Positions 29,336 through 37,353 of a DNA stretch of 40,366 bases are shown here, one piece after another (position 1 is the first letter of the stretch; each line of letters starts with the position of its first letter). The stretch lies in IMG/VR virus record IMGVR_UViG_3300047547_000103, positions 1-40,366 of that record. The stretch is one strand, 5' to 3'. A program made the position numbers and the translations under genes. Under the pieces are notes generated by a model. It saw only the letters and a program-made list of their open reading frames with translations. It was not told the DNA's origin and searched no databases. The DNA comes from a virus.

Positions 29336-30861
29336 CAATACACCCCTGCCGGCACAACGTCCAAATCCAGCGAGCGCAGCCGAATTAGGCCAGTGGACGT
29401 GATGCGCATAGCCAAGTAACGCCCGGTCACAAACACGTCAGATTTGTGGCTTTGCCCCACCGTGAAGGTGGCCGGAGTGCCCCAGGTAGGCTCTTGGTCG
29501 GGTGTCATGGATGCGCCAATCTCTATGGTTACTGTGTCGCCGTTGGAGCCGTCAATCCGTGGATAAACGCCCCGAACGTGCTTCACTGACAGATTGTCGT
29601 CAAAGGTAAAGCCGCGCCGCTCGAGCACCCCAGAAACGGTTGCGCCATCGTCGGTCGAGCCTACATCGAAGGCCAGAATCTTGGCGCTGGAACACAACAA
29701 CAACCGGGCCTCGTTGGGCGCGTATTCGTTTTCCGTCCATGTTGAGATGTCGCTGGCCCAGGTTTCCGCGTCAGCCGCCCAGGTGTCAGACGTTGAAGTG
29801 GTCAGCAAGCCCGTGGCCCCGTAGGTCACATTGGGCAGGTCGCGCATCCCCCATGCTTTCGTGTCCCAGTTCCAAACTGCCGCCTTGGTGCAGTAGGTCG
29901 AGCCCGCTGCCGGGTAGCAAATCAACACCTCGGAGCGTTGCGGGTTGGTGGTCACAAACGCCCGCTTGTAGTTCGTAGAGTCGATGTTGCTGAAAATCGC
30001 CCGCCTCACCGGACCATCGGCAATCGACGCTACCCCGTTCCCGGTATTGAGCACCACATCGCCCGAAGTCAGCACCACATGGCCCAAAGGCGTAACCGCA
30101 CCACAACCTTTGGCCAGCATGCCGGAATCACCCGGTAGCCGGTTGAATTGGAAAATGTACGGCTGGCCAATGAAGCGCATGGCGAACATTGAGCGATCTT
30201 TGTAGATCACCAGCGCATCACCCAATGGCAGAGCGTCAACGATCAAATCAGGCGTTTCTGCAATGTCCTGCTCGCCCGCGTCTTTGGTCACGTCGGTTTC
30301 GTCCCACGAGGTGGGGAGCGAGCCAGGCACCGCCGAATGGCTCCACTTCACCATGTGCGGGTAGCGGGTCGAGGTCTTGGTAATGTCCAGCGCCACCAAG
30401 TAATTTTTGAACGCATGGATAGACGCGCACCGCTCGTTCGTGTCCCAACCGGTCAGCGCCGCCAGGTCGGTGCCGGTGTCGCCGTTCCAGTAGTAGGGCA
30501 CGTTCACGCCATTGGTCATCACCAGCAAGCCGCCCAGCTTGGCCGCGCTCCAACGGTCATCCGTGGTGCCTGTTGGGGCTGAGGTGGGGGTTATCTCGGT
30601 GCGGGTCGTGCCATCGTCGGCAAACACCGCATTGGTGCCCGCGTGCACCCAGTACCGCTTCGCCGGTGCCTGATACGCCGTGATGAATTGCGGGGTGGTG
30701 GTGGGTGTTGCGAACAAAGCCGCCATGCCGCGAAACCGCTGCGCATAGCCGTTCACGAAGCGCATGTTCTGCACATGCGACCAAAGGCCATCCGGCAATT
30801 CTTCGGGGCTCAGGTCGTAGTTAACCCCCTTGCCCACGTCCCGAATCTTCATGATGCTCAT
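29335..30861 (-). CDS. P22 gp10-like packaged-DNA stabilisation / tail protein
   Basis: This encodes 508 aa with a repeated beta pattern. The start MSIMKIRDVGKGVNYDLSPE, then LPDGLWSHVQNMRFVNGYAQ RFRG, is typical of the family annotated as phage stabilisation/tail-hub proteins. Several kelch- or WD-like elements follow (RYWVHAGTNAVFADDGTT, DLIVDALPLGDALVIYKDRS, ending RLRSLDLDVVPAG). In P22, gp10 closes the portal vertex and forms the tail hub with gp26 and gp4. It overlaps the 82-aa gene by ATGA. Confidence 0.78.
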   Translation of the reverse strand: MSIMKIRDVGKGVNYDLSPEELPDGLWSHVQNMRFVNGYAQRFRGMAALFATPTTTPQFITAYQAPAKRYWVHAGTNAVFADDGTTRTEITPTSAPTGTTDDRWSAAKLGGLLVMTNGVNVPYYWNGDTGTDLAALTGWDTNERCASIHAFKNYLVALDITKTSTRYPHMVKWSHSAVPGSLPTSWDETDVTKDAGEQDIAETPDLIVDALPLGDALVIYKDRSMFAMRFIGQPYIFQFNRLPGDSGMLAKGCGAVTPLGHVVLTSGDVVLNTGNGVASIADGPVRRAIFSNIDSTNYKRAFVTTNPQRSEVLICYPAAGSTYCTKAAVWNWDTKAWGMRDLPNVTYGATGLLTTSTSDTWAADAETWASDISTWTENEYAPNEARLLLCSSAKILAFDVGSTDDGATVSGVLERRGFTFDDNLSVKHVRGVYPRIDGSNGDTVTIEIGASMTPDQEPTWGTPATFTVGQSHKSDVFVTGRYLAMRITSTGLIRLRSLDLDVVPAGVY

Positions 30862-31106
30862 TGGTAATCCTTCGGGAGTTGCCGGTTTTTCAGTTCGTCA
30901 ACATAAGCGTGCAAGCAGTGCCCGCGGCCAAACGGCAAAAAGATGAAGTCAATCACCGGCCGAAAGAACCGCCCCAGAATCCGGCCCTTCACCTCGCTGC
31001 GGTAAGCCCGAGCGCTCAGGGTTTCGTCGGGTGCGCCACCCGTCAGCGTGTTGCCCAACTGGTCAACCGCGATCAGGTTGTTGAGGATGTACCGGCCCAG
31101 GTTCAT
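30858..31106 (-). CDS. Small conserved podovirus protein (82 aa)
   Basis: MNLGRYILNNLIAVDQLGNT, then LTGGAPDETLSARAYRSEVK, then GRFFRPVIDFIF. The segment DQLxNTLxGGxPDETxSARAYR is a recurring phage pattern in tail-gene regions, and its function is unknown to me. A hydrophobic stretch (about 52-62) and a final HAYVDELKNRQLP follow. It is coupled by ATGA overlap to both neighbours. Confidence 0.72.
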   Translation of the reverse strand: MNLGRYILNNLIAVDQLGNTLTGGAPDETLSARAYRSEVKGRILGRFFRPVIDFIFLPFGRGHCLHAYVDELKNRQLPKDYQ

Positions 31107-31390
31107 TCAATCACCCAAATCGCAGCTTGAGCCGCACCCGCCAAGGCCAGCGCCTCGGACAGCTCTGCAACGGTGGCCTGTATCGCCGTGTTGTTGTGCA
31201 GCACCCAAGTGACCGAAGGCGTGCCGGTGGCTTGCAGGGCAATGATGGCGCGCGCCATGCGGGTCTGTGATGTTTCGTCACCGTCAAACGTGTTGCCCGC
31301 TTGGGTGGTGACTGTGATGGCTTCCACCGCCGCAGCGCGGGCCGCTTTGGCCGCTTCTCGTGGCTCGATGTATCCAATGGGGTAGATCAT
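31103..31390 (-). CDS. DUF4376-like tail-associated protein
   Basis: The ATG at 31390 overlaps the fibre stop (ATGA) and gives 95 aa. MIYPIGYIEPREAAKAARAA, then GNTFDGDETSQTRMARAIIA, and a C-terminal TWVLHNNTAIQATVAELSEA LALAGA match the DUF4376 pattern of phage tail-fibre-associated proteins. It directly follows the fibre gene, as do many fibre-assembly proteins. A longer frame to 31441 would run inside the fibre gene and is rejected. Confidence 0.8.
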   Translation of the reverse strand: MIYPIGYIEPREAAKAARAAAVEAITVTTQAGNTFDGDETSQTRMARAIIALQATGTPSVTWVLHNNTAIQATVAELSEALALAGAAQAAIWVIE

Positions 31391-33273
31391 GCAATCGGTC
31401 CTGACAAAGTGAGGTTGGTAGAGCCGGTGGAGCGCAACCACTTGCTAGAGGTGAGCGCGGTGATCATGGTGGGAAGCGTCCACGTGTACCAAGTGCCGCC
31501 GTAGCTCACCGCCGCATTGGTCAGCGTGTCAGACATGATCAAAGTCGGCACCGCCGCTACTTGGAACGATGACGTCACCGTCGTGCCTGTGACGCTCAAT
31601 TTGCCAAAGGCCGAAGCCCCCACCGCGTAGACATTCGATCCGGCAAAGTCCGTCAAGAAGTTGACCGTGGTGGCCGGGCCTCCGCTGGTGCCAAAGGTCA
31701 GTGCTGTGCCTGAGATGGTCACGGCATACGGCCCCGCAGCCTTGTGACCAAACAACATCGTCGTGGTGTTGTACTTGATCAGAGGTTTGGCGGTTTTGTA
31801 AATGAATCGGGACTTGTCAAACGCAACCGGCAAGTCGGTCGCCCGTGTGGTGACGGTTCCGAGAGTAGCGGTTGTCCCTGATACCGAGATGCCGTACCAA
31901 TCGCCAGAAGTGGGTGTCGCACCGTTGGAGCAAACCGCGATGTAAGAAGCGCCCTCCGAGAAGTCGGTGAGCACGTTCAAGCCGCCGTTGGCCTCGATGT
32001 TGGTTCCGGCCGAGGTGGCGTTGAGCGTGATCGTGGTTCCCGATACCGAGCCGATGCAGACGGTGAGGGCGCGGGTGTTTGCGCCGCCACCCGCAGCCAA
32101 GACCGCCAGCAGGAATTGGGTGTTCGACGAACGGTTGATGAATATCCAACCCAGCCCGGTGCCAGCAGCCGCAGCACTTACCGCGGTGCCCGCTGTGACC
32201 GTTGTGCCCGAGACAGAAAGGGCAATCAAGCCCGTGGCCTGGTTGGTGTTGGCAACGTACAAGCCATTGTTGAGCTTGATCGAGTTGGCTATGTCCTGCC
32301 CCAATGCCACCGCAGTGCCAAGCGAAATCGTCGTGCCTGAGACTGAGCCAGCCTGCACGCTTGAAGTTGATCCGCCAGTGTTGCAAGCCACCACAAACGA
32401 AGTCGTGCTGTCAGACCACACGCCAAACCCTGTGGCGTTTTGGTACGCCATCATGGTGGCTGGTGCCCCAAAGGTGTTGGTACTGGTGTCGCACGCCACC
32501 GCGTAGACCGTACTGGCGTTGCGGTACACCACCACAACAAGGTTGGTATCCAGTTGCGCTGTACCCAACACCGCACCAAAGGTTGCCGCCACGGTAGCGG
32601 TTGCCAACGTCGGCGGTGTCATGGTGATGCCGCTGCCCCACACGCCATGCGCCGTGGTGGTGTTCAATGGCTGCATCACCCGCAACGTGCCCGCCACTGC
32701 GCCGGTGGTGAAGCTCCACCCGTCCGATGTGGTCAGGCTGGCAGGCACCGCCGTGGCGTTGGATGGAAACAACAGCCCGAACGAGTCCAGATTAGTGAAG
32801 TCAGGCAGGGTGTAGGACGCGCTGGAAATGAACGAGTAATGCGAATTGGCATCCGTCAACGTCCCGCCTGCCGTCGGCGCGATTTTGATGCGGGAATCGT
32901 CCGACCAACTGGCCACAGAGCCGTTGGTTTTTAGGAACTTGCCAGCATTGCCCGATTGCCCCGGAAGCTGCCCCAACAACCCCGACGAAGCCATGATGGC
33001 CAATTGCACCATCGCAGTTGAAGCTGCTTTGGTGGTGTTGTCAGAAGCCGCCTGAGTGGTCACGTTCAGGCCAGACACCGCACCGGTGGCCGCGCCGGTC
33101 AAAACATTCAAGTCGGCATGTGTTCCAGTGACAGCCCCCGTCACGTTCGGGAAAGTGGCTTTTACCGCCGACTTCAACAACCGCAAATGGTCGTCTCCCT
33201 CGCTTTTGAGGTCAGATGCACCCGGCTTGGTAGCGTCCAGCTGGTTGATATAGGTTGCGCTTTCAACGGCCAT
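31387..33273 (-). CDS. Tail fibre protein
   Basis: This encodes 628 aa. The conserved N-terminal attachment domain reads MAVESATYINQLDATKPGAS DLKSEGDDHLRLLK, the standard start of many podovirus fibre proteins. A large beta domain follows, with repeated VSGTT motifs (VSGTTISLGTAVALG, VSGTTVTAGTAVS, VSGTTATLGT). It ends LRSTGSTNLTLSGPIA. The repeats suggest a beta-propeller or a stack of sheets. The fibre should help bind the host surface alongside the tailspike. It is followed by the DUF4376-like gene. Confidence 0.85.
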   Translation of the reverse strand: MAVESATYINQLDATKPGASDLKSEGDDHLRLLKSAVKATFPNVTGAVTGTHADLNVLTGAATGAVSGLNVTTQAASDNTTKAASTAMVQLAIMASSGLLGQLPGQSGNAGKFLKTNGSVASWSDDSRIKIAPTAGGTLTDANSHYSFISSASYTLPDFTNLDSFGLLFPSNATAVPASLTTSDGWSFTTGAVAGTLRVMQPLNTTTAHGVWGSGITMTPPTLATATVAATFGAVLGTAQLDTNLVVVVYRNASTVYAVACDTSTNTFGAPATMMAYQNATGFGVWSDSTTSFVVACNTGGSTSSVQAGSVSGTTISLGTAVALGQDIANSIKLNNGLYVANTNQATGLIALSVSGTTVTAGTAVSAAAAGTGLGWIFINRSSNTQFLLAVLAAGGGANTRALTVCIGSVSGTTITLNATSAGTNIEANGGLNVLTDFSEGASYIAVCSNGATPTSGDWYGISVSGTTATLGTVTTRATDLPVAFDKSRFIYKTAKPLIKYNTTTMLFGHKAAGPYAVTISGTALTFGTSGGPATTVNFLTDFAGSNVYAVGASAFGKLSVTGTTVTSSFQVAAVPTLIMSDTLTNAAVSYGGTWYTWTLPTMITALTSSKWLRSTGSTNLTLSGPIA

Positions 33274-33897
33274 TTATCGCCTCACTTTCATTTGTAGCGA
33301 GCCCGTCGAAGGCAAGCCCCGACGCTCTGCAAACTTCTTCACGTTGTCCAAAGCACCCGACACCAGCCCGGCCAGAGCCGCCGCTTGTTGGTCATCGCGC
33401 GCCCATTTGGCCGCTTCCAGGCACGAGGCGTAGAGGTACAAATCAGCCGCGTTTTCGGTCAGCCAATTTGAGGTGTTCGACACGCTCAACGGCACAATGG
33501 CAGGCAGGTAGTACAAAGTCGCCTGAGTCCCTGTGCCCGCGCCAAAAATGCGCACCTGGCCGTTTTCCAGCGCGTAGCGGGTCGGCTGCGTGTTGGTCGA
33601 TGTGACCATGGCCGGGTCGCTCGCATAGTCCAGATTCCACGTCCAGCCGCCCTGCGTCATCACCAGGCGCGACACCGTGCCAAAGTCGCTGGGCAGGGCC
33701 GCGTATTCGCCGGTCGTGGTCAGCGTGGTGGAAACTTGCAGCTCTTTGATCTGCATTTCCCGCACCAAATACGATTCGGCCAGCGAAATGAACGTGGGTA
33801 TTTCATCGGTCAAATCGTCCCGGTGCATGTAAGACGCAATCCGCGCCTTCAGCGAGTCGAATTGATTTTCTGAGGTATCAACTACAACAATGGTCAT
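33274..33897 (-). CDS. Head-tail adaptor (SU10-like)
   Basis: This encodes 207 aa: MTIVVVDTSENQFDSLKARI, then YMHRDDLTDEIPTFISLAES YLVREM, then a beta part with LPSDFGTVSRLVMTQGG and RIFGAGTGTQATLYYLPA. A helix follows with ENAADLYLYASCLEAAKWAR. The ending helix and the early VREMxxKELQ fit the adaptor family that sits on the portal in SU10-type phages, matching the SU10/DUF5309-type capsid protein. It connects portal and tail. Confidence 0.85.
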   Translation of the reverse strand: MTIVVVDTSENQFDSLKARIASYMHRDDLTDEIPTFISLAESYLVREMQIKELQVSTTLTTTGEYAALPSDFGTVSRLVMTQGGWTWNLDYASDPAMVTSTNTQPTRYALENGQVRIFGAGTGTQATLYYLPAIVPLSVSNTSNWLTENAADLYLYASCLEAAKWARDDQQAAALAGLVSGALDNVKKFAERRGLPSTGSLQMKVRR

Positions 33898-33957
33898 GGG
33901 TGGTTAGCTTGTTGAGGCTATTGGGCCGGTGGCGGTGTGGGGGGTCATAACGTTCGG

Positions 33958-36060
33958 TCAGTTCGCCACGTCGCCAACAGTCTGGTTGATCTCGATCCAG
34001 TTTGCGCCGTCATAGACGAAGGTGACAGAACGGCTTTTCCCGTTGGCAGGGTTGGTCCAACCGGACATCTTGAAAACCGAGTCCCAAGTGATCGTCCCCA
34101 TCACCCCCCCAGACCCGTTGCGGACGCGAATGGTGATCTCTTGACCAACGGTGCCACCAGTCGGGGCGTTGTAGGTCAGCGCAGGATTCGACTGAATGTT
34201 GATCGAAAAAATGTCATAAGTCGCTGCATCAAAATTTTCAGTGACCGCATAGTTTTTCTGAAGAAGGCGACGAAAAGGCAACCGCGTGGACATGGCCTGC
34301 CACGTTCCAGGCGAACCCGATGCCGTGCAAATCCAACCCAAAACGCCTTGTGCATTTGGCTGCGAGTTGTAGACCACGTTCCCTTGCGCCCACGTTCCCG
34401 TGGTAGGCGCGGCAGTCCTTCGACCGAAAGGTGCAATAAAGTCATTATTTGAACTGAACAAATACTTGTTGTTCAGGTCCTCGCACGTTCCATTGTCGAA
34501 CGTATAGCCCAATGCAAAGATCACATAGTTTGTGCGCCCGGTTGGCGAACTAAATTCGTTGTTGCGAAGGTAGATATGCGCCCCGCTCGCGCCACTGACG
34601 AACTCAATAGATCGGCCAGTCGTGCCGTCGGCTCGGCCACAATCAACGAAACTGTTGCCCTCAATGGTCAGTCGTGTGGCCGCGCGAATCCAAAGCCCTC
34701 GCGTTCCAGAAGTGTTATCTTGCCCGCACCGATAGAACGTGTTGCCGACGATGCTGCAATCAAAGTTGCCGGTGACGTAGCCAAACTCCGCTGGGAGAGC
34801 CGATTCTTCAAAAGTGTTTTCTTGCAAGGTTAGGCCGCGAGCGCCATCAATCAAGAATGGTGTGCTTGACCCTTTGACCACATTACGCAGAAATAGGACA
34901 CCATAGGGAATCGTGCTATCCGACAGGCTGACGTTTTCACCATTGAAAGTAAGGCCTTTGGGTTTTTTGATGAAATTGCCTTCAATCAGGAAATTTTCAT
35001 GCGGGGTCGTAAGGAACGATTGATCTTGCAGCAAGAGTGCAATGGCAGCTTCATTTCCGCCGGAAAACCTGTTGTTCCTGATGGTGACGTTTCGGATCAC
35101 GGCAAAGGCGTTTGCGTCTGGCTCACAGTCAATCGAACCGGGCATCCCTGCTTTCGTGGTGTTCGTGAACAGGCACCCTTCGATGGTTACGGTATCAGCG
35201 TCGATGATGCTGACGCCGTTTCGGTTGTCTGCGTTGACGCCATCAAACAGGCAATTGCGGATTGTGACGCCTATGTTATGGCGCTCCTGCCCGCCGACAT
35301 TTCCGCTGCCCAAATACAAGCCATCGCCCCGGAAGCCCACAAAGTCGCAGGATTCAATCAGCATGTTTGTCACACCGTTGAAACTTACCAGGTGCTTTTG
35401 CTCGCTGAATCCAACTGTCGCCACGTTGCCGAGGAAACGCACATTGCGGATCGTGATGTTGTCAATAAACGCGGTCGCGCTGCCACTGTCAGCCCCTAGG
35501 GCACAGCGGGTATCATCGGTCAAAGGCTTGATGACCGTAGCGCTTCCGTCGCCCACAAGACGGCTGTTGCTCGGGATGTTCAGAGAGTTGAGCAGATAGG
35601 TTCCAGCCGGCGCATACACCAGCTTCCCGGTGGCAAATGCGTTTGAAAATGCCGCCGTATCATCCGTAACCCCATCCCCAACCGCCCCAAAGTCCTTAAC
35701 GCTCACACTCTCCCGCAGCTTCGCCTGCACCGTGGTAGCCACAGCACCTGCACCTGCTGGGGTGTATGACACATAAGGCCCAATATCCGCCCCCGTTGCC
35801 GGGTCATCGAGCACAATGTCGGTCAGCGTCACCGGGTTGAAGTCTGGCGTGTTCACGGTCAGTGAATAGCGTCCGTCAGCCGCGTAGAACTCGAAATAGC
35901 CCCGTGAATCAATCGGCACCGGGTTGGCAATGGGTACGGTGCCCGCAGCGTCTGAAAACAGGCTGGCGGGGGTTGCTGTGCCGTAAATGAGCACCGAAAC
36001 GCTGCCCGTTGTCACCTTGCGGCCAGACGAACTGATGATGAAGTCGAAGTACTTTTTCAT
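33958..36060 (-). CDS. Tailspike with right-handed beta-helix (pectate-lyase-like)
   Basis: This encodes 700 aa. Residues 1-115 form the virion-attachment part (MKKYFDFIISSSGRKVTTGS, then ATPASLFSDAAGTVPIANPV). From residue 115, VSVKDFGAVGDGVTDDTAAF marks the Pectate_lyase_3-type parallel beta-helix, with coils rich in Asn/Ile (FIDNITIRNVRFLGN, VTIRNCLFDG). Residues 610-700 form a C-terminal beta domain. Such spikes bind and often degrade surface polysaccharide. No catalytic residue can be named with certainty. The helix part is more AT-rich than the N-terminal part. It overlaps the 105-aa gene by 4 nt. Confidence 0.87.
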   Translation of the reverse strand: MKKYFDFIISSSGRKVTTGSVSVLIYGTATPASLFSDAAGTVPIANPVPIDSRGYFEFYAADGRYSLTVNTPDFNPVTLTDIVLDDPATGADIGPYVSYTPAGAGAVATTVQAKLRESVSVKDFGAVGDGVTDDTAAFSNAFATGKLVYAPAGTYLLNSLNIPSNSRLVGDGSATVIKPLTDDTRCALGADSGSATAFIDNITIRNVRFLGNVATVGFSEQKHLVSFNGVTNMLIESCDFVGFRGDGLYLGSGNVGGQERHNIGVTIRNCLFDGVNADNRNGVSIIDADTVTIEGCLFTNTTKAGMPGSIDCEPDANAFAVIRNVTIRNNRFSGGNEAAIALLLQDQSFLTTPHENFLIEGNFIKKPKGLTFNGENVSLSDSTIPYGVLFLRNVVKGSSTPFLIDGARGLTLQENTFEESALPAEFGYVTGNFDCSIVGNTFYRCGQDNTSGTRGLWIRAATRLTIEGNSFVDCGRADGTTGRSIEFVSGASGAHIYLRNNEFSSPTGRTNYVIFALGYTFDNGTCEDLNNKYLFSSNNDFIAPFGRRTAAPTTGTWAQGNVVYNSQPNAQGVLGWICTASGSPGTWQAMSTRLPFRRLLQKNYAVTENFDAATYDIFSINIQSNPALTYNAPTGGTVGQEITIRVRNGSGGVMGTITWDSVFKMSGWTNPANGKSRSVTFVYDGANWIEINQTVGDVAN

Positions 36061-36374
36061 TTTTTCAGGTACGCATCAAACGTCGCAAAAGCCGGGTTGG
36101 CCTGGATGTACTCTTTGAGCTTTTTCTTGCGCTCGTTCTGGTCTGTGATCGCCAGAAGCTCGGCATAGATGTGCATGGGAATCGTGGCCACATGGCGCAT
36201 CTCGCCCCACTTTTCGCCCGCCGTGTGGTTGCGTTTGGCCTTGGCAAACTCCAAGATGCCCGAAACGTCTTGCGAGGTGTGCTTGATCACCTCATCGCCC
36301 TGAAAAATCAGGCGGGTGTTGACACCGTAAGCGTCGGTGCCTTCGTCCAATGTGAATGATTCGACTGGGGTCAT
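36057..36374 (-). CDS. Small conserved head-region protein (105 aa)
   Basis: MTPVESFTLDEGTDAYGVNT, then RLIFQGDEVIKHTSQDVSGI, then ERKKKLKEYIQANPAFATFD AYLKK. The motif KHTSQDVSGILEFAKA-like and the helical end recur after capsid genes in phages of this group. A copy of the 21-bp motif (36381-36401) stands 6 nt before the ATG. The leader is too short for an ordinary ribosome site unless transcription begins upstream. The function is unknown. Confidence 0.72.
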   Translation of the reverse strand: MTPVESFTLDEGTDAYGVNTRLIFQGDEVIKHTSQDVSGILEFAKAKRNHTAGEKWGEMRHVATIPMHIYAELLAITDQNERKKKLKEYIQANPAFATFDAYLKK

Positions 36375-36380
36375 ACCCTA

Positions 36381-36401
36381 AGTGTCCACATTGGTAAAGC
36401 G
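36381..36401 (-). promoter_or_regulatory. 21-bp late motif, copy e
   Basis: CGCTTTACCAATGTGGACA plus CT, directly after the capsid terminator and 6 nt before the ATG at 36374. Transcription of the tailspike-adaptor-fibre block would have to start here or read through the terminator. Confidence 0.7.
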
Positions 36402-36405
36402 CAAT

Positions 36406-36429
36406 AAAAAAGGGGAGCCGAAGCTCCCC
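36406..36429 (-). terminator. Intrinsic terminator after the capsid gene
   Basis: On the minus strand, GGGGAGC-TTCG-GCTCCCC is followed by TTTTTT. It ends transcription 22 nt after the capsid stop. It lies directly before a copy of the 21-bp motif (36381-36401), so downstream genes would need a new start or antitermination. Confidence 0.88.
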
Positions 36430-36450
36430 AAGTCCCTCGGAGAAAGGGGG

Positions 36451-37353
36451 TTAGCCGCCAGTCAGGTCGGCGATTTTCGCTAGGGCCTTTGGAGCACGCA
36501 CAGCCAAAGAGCAATCGGCTGTCACCAGCACGCGCTCGCTGTCGCCGGTCACGCCCAATTGCTCGGTTCGGAAGCCGTCCAAATACGCCATCTCTACATA
36601 TTCGGAGTTAATGAGGTGAACGTCAGTAGAACCGGCCATCAGGTAGTGAGGCACGATCTCCAACTCGCCGAAGTCGGACATGTACACGTCAGCACCGCCC
36701 ACAATGCGGCCCTGCTCTTTTTTGCCCACTTGGTAGCGGTTGACCGCAATACCGGCAAAGCCAGAGAAAACGCCTTTGTGGTTGGGGCTCATGATGACCA
36801 TGCGGGGCACTTCGCCGCTGTTGATGTACGCGGACTGAACCACGGTTTTCAGCAGGGCTTCGGTGAACGCACGGCCCGTGCCAGCGGTCGGGGCCGTGGT
36901 AGGCGCGCCAGAGGTCCAGGCAGCAGTAGAGCCACCAGCACCGTGGGAGGTGTTGGCACCGTTCTGCACGCCCAGGCCACCGAACTTGCCAGCCACCGAA
37001 GTGGTAGGCGCAACGGCAGCGTTGGTGGACACCACAGCGGCCTCGATGTCGCGCTTGATCTCCAGCATGGCTTTGGCCTTGATGTAGGCCATTTCAGAGC
37101 CACGGCCGGCCTTCTTCACGATGTTGGCACGGCGAGAAACACCGGGCTTTTTCGAGAAGATTTGCATGTAGTTGCCCACGCGCTCGGTCGCGGTTTGCGC
37201 GTCCAAAGTCACATCGTCGCCGTCGATCAGCGCGTTGTCTTTGTTGGCGGTTGCCAAGGCGTCGCGCTGCCACTCGTGGAAAGTGTTGGTCGCAGTCACG
37301 CGGCCAATCGCCGACAGCACCGGGGTTTCGGTGGGCGACGTGTTGTAGATTTT
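36451..37353 (-). CDS. Major capsid protein, exon 2 (DUF5309/SU10-type)
   Basis: Exon 2 encodes residues 23-322 of the spliced capsid protein. It opens with KIYNTSPTETPVLSAIGRV, then TATNTFHEWQRDALATANKD. This, with NYMQIFSKKPGVSR, KAGRGSEMAYIKAKAMLEIK and a C-terminal QLGVTGDSERVLVTADCSLA, matches DUF5309 (SU10-type HK97-fold) major capsid proteins. Those begin MAVPTN...REDLTD...IYN.SPTETP. The first in-frame start codon (GTG at 37320) falls inside this conserved block, so it is not the true start. Splicing to 38353-38418 gives 322 aa, the family length. Confidence 0.93.
   Translation of the reverse strand, partial: KIYNTSPTETPVLSAIGRVTATNTFHEWQRDALATANKDNALIDGDDVTLDAQTATERVGNYMQIFSKKPGVSRRANIVKKAGRGSEMAYIKAKAMLEIKRDIEAAVVSTNAAVAPTTSVAGKFGGLGVQNGANTSHGAGGSTAAWTSGAPTTAPTAGTGRAFTEALLKTVVQSAYINSGEVPRMVIMSPNHKGVFSGFAGIAVNRYQVGKKEQGRIVGGADVYMSDFGELEIVPHYLMAGSTDVHLINSEYVEMAYLDGFRTEQLGVTGDSERVLVTADCSLAVRAPKALAKIADLTGG

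Noticed and set aside
31387-36060. Diversity-generating retroelement acting on tailspike or fibre
   Set aside because: No reverse transcriptase gene and no template/variable repeat pair were seen.
37320-37353. GTG at 37320 as the capsid start, or a frameshift in the capsid gene
   Set aside because: Conserved family residues continue upstream of the GTG to the intron boundary, and the missing N-terminus is found intact as exon 1.
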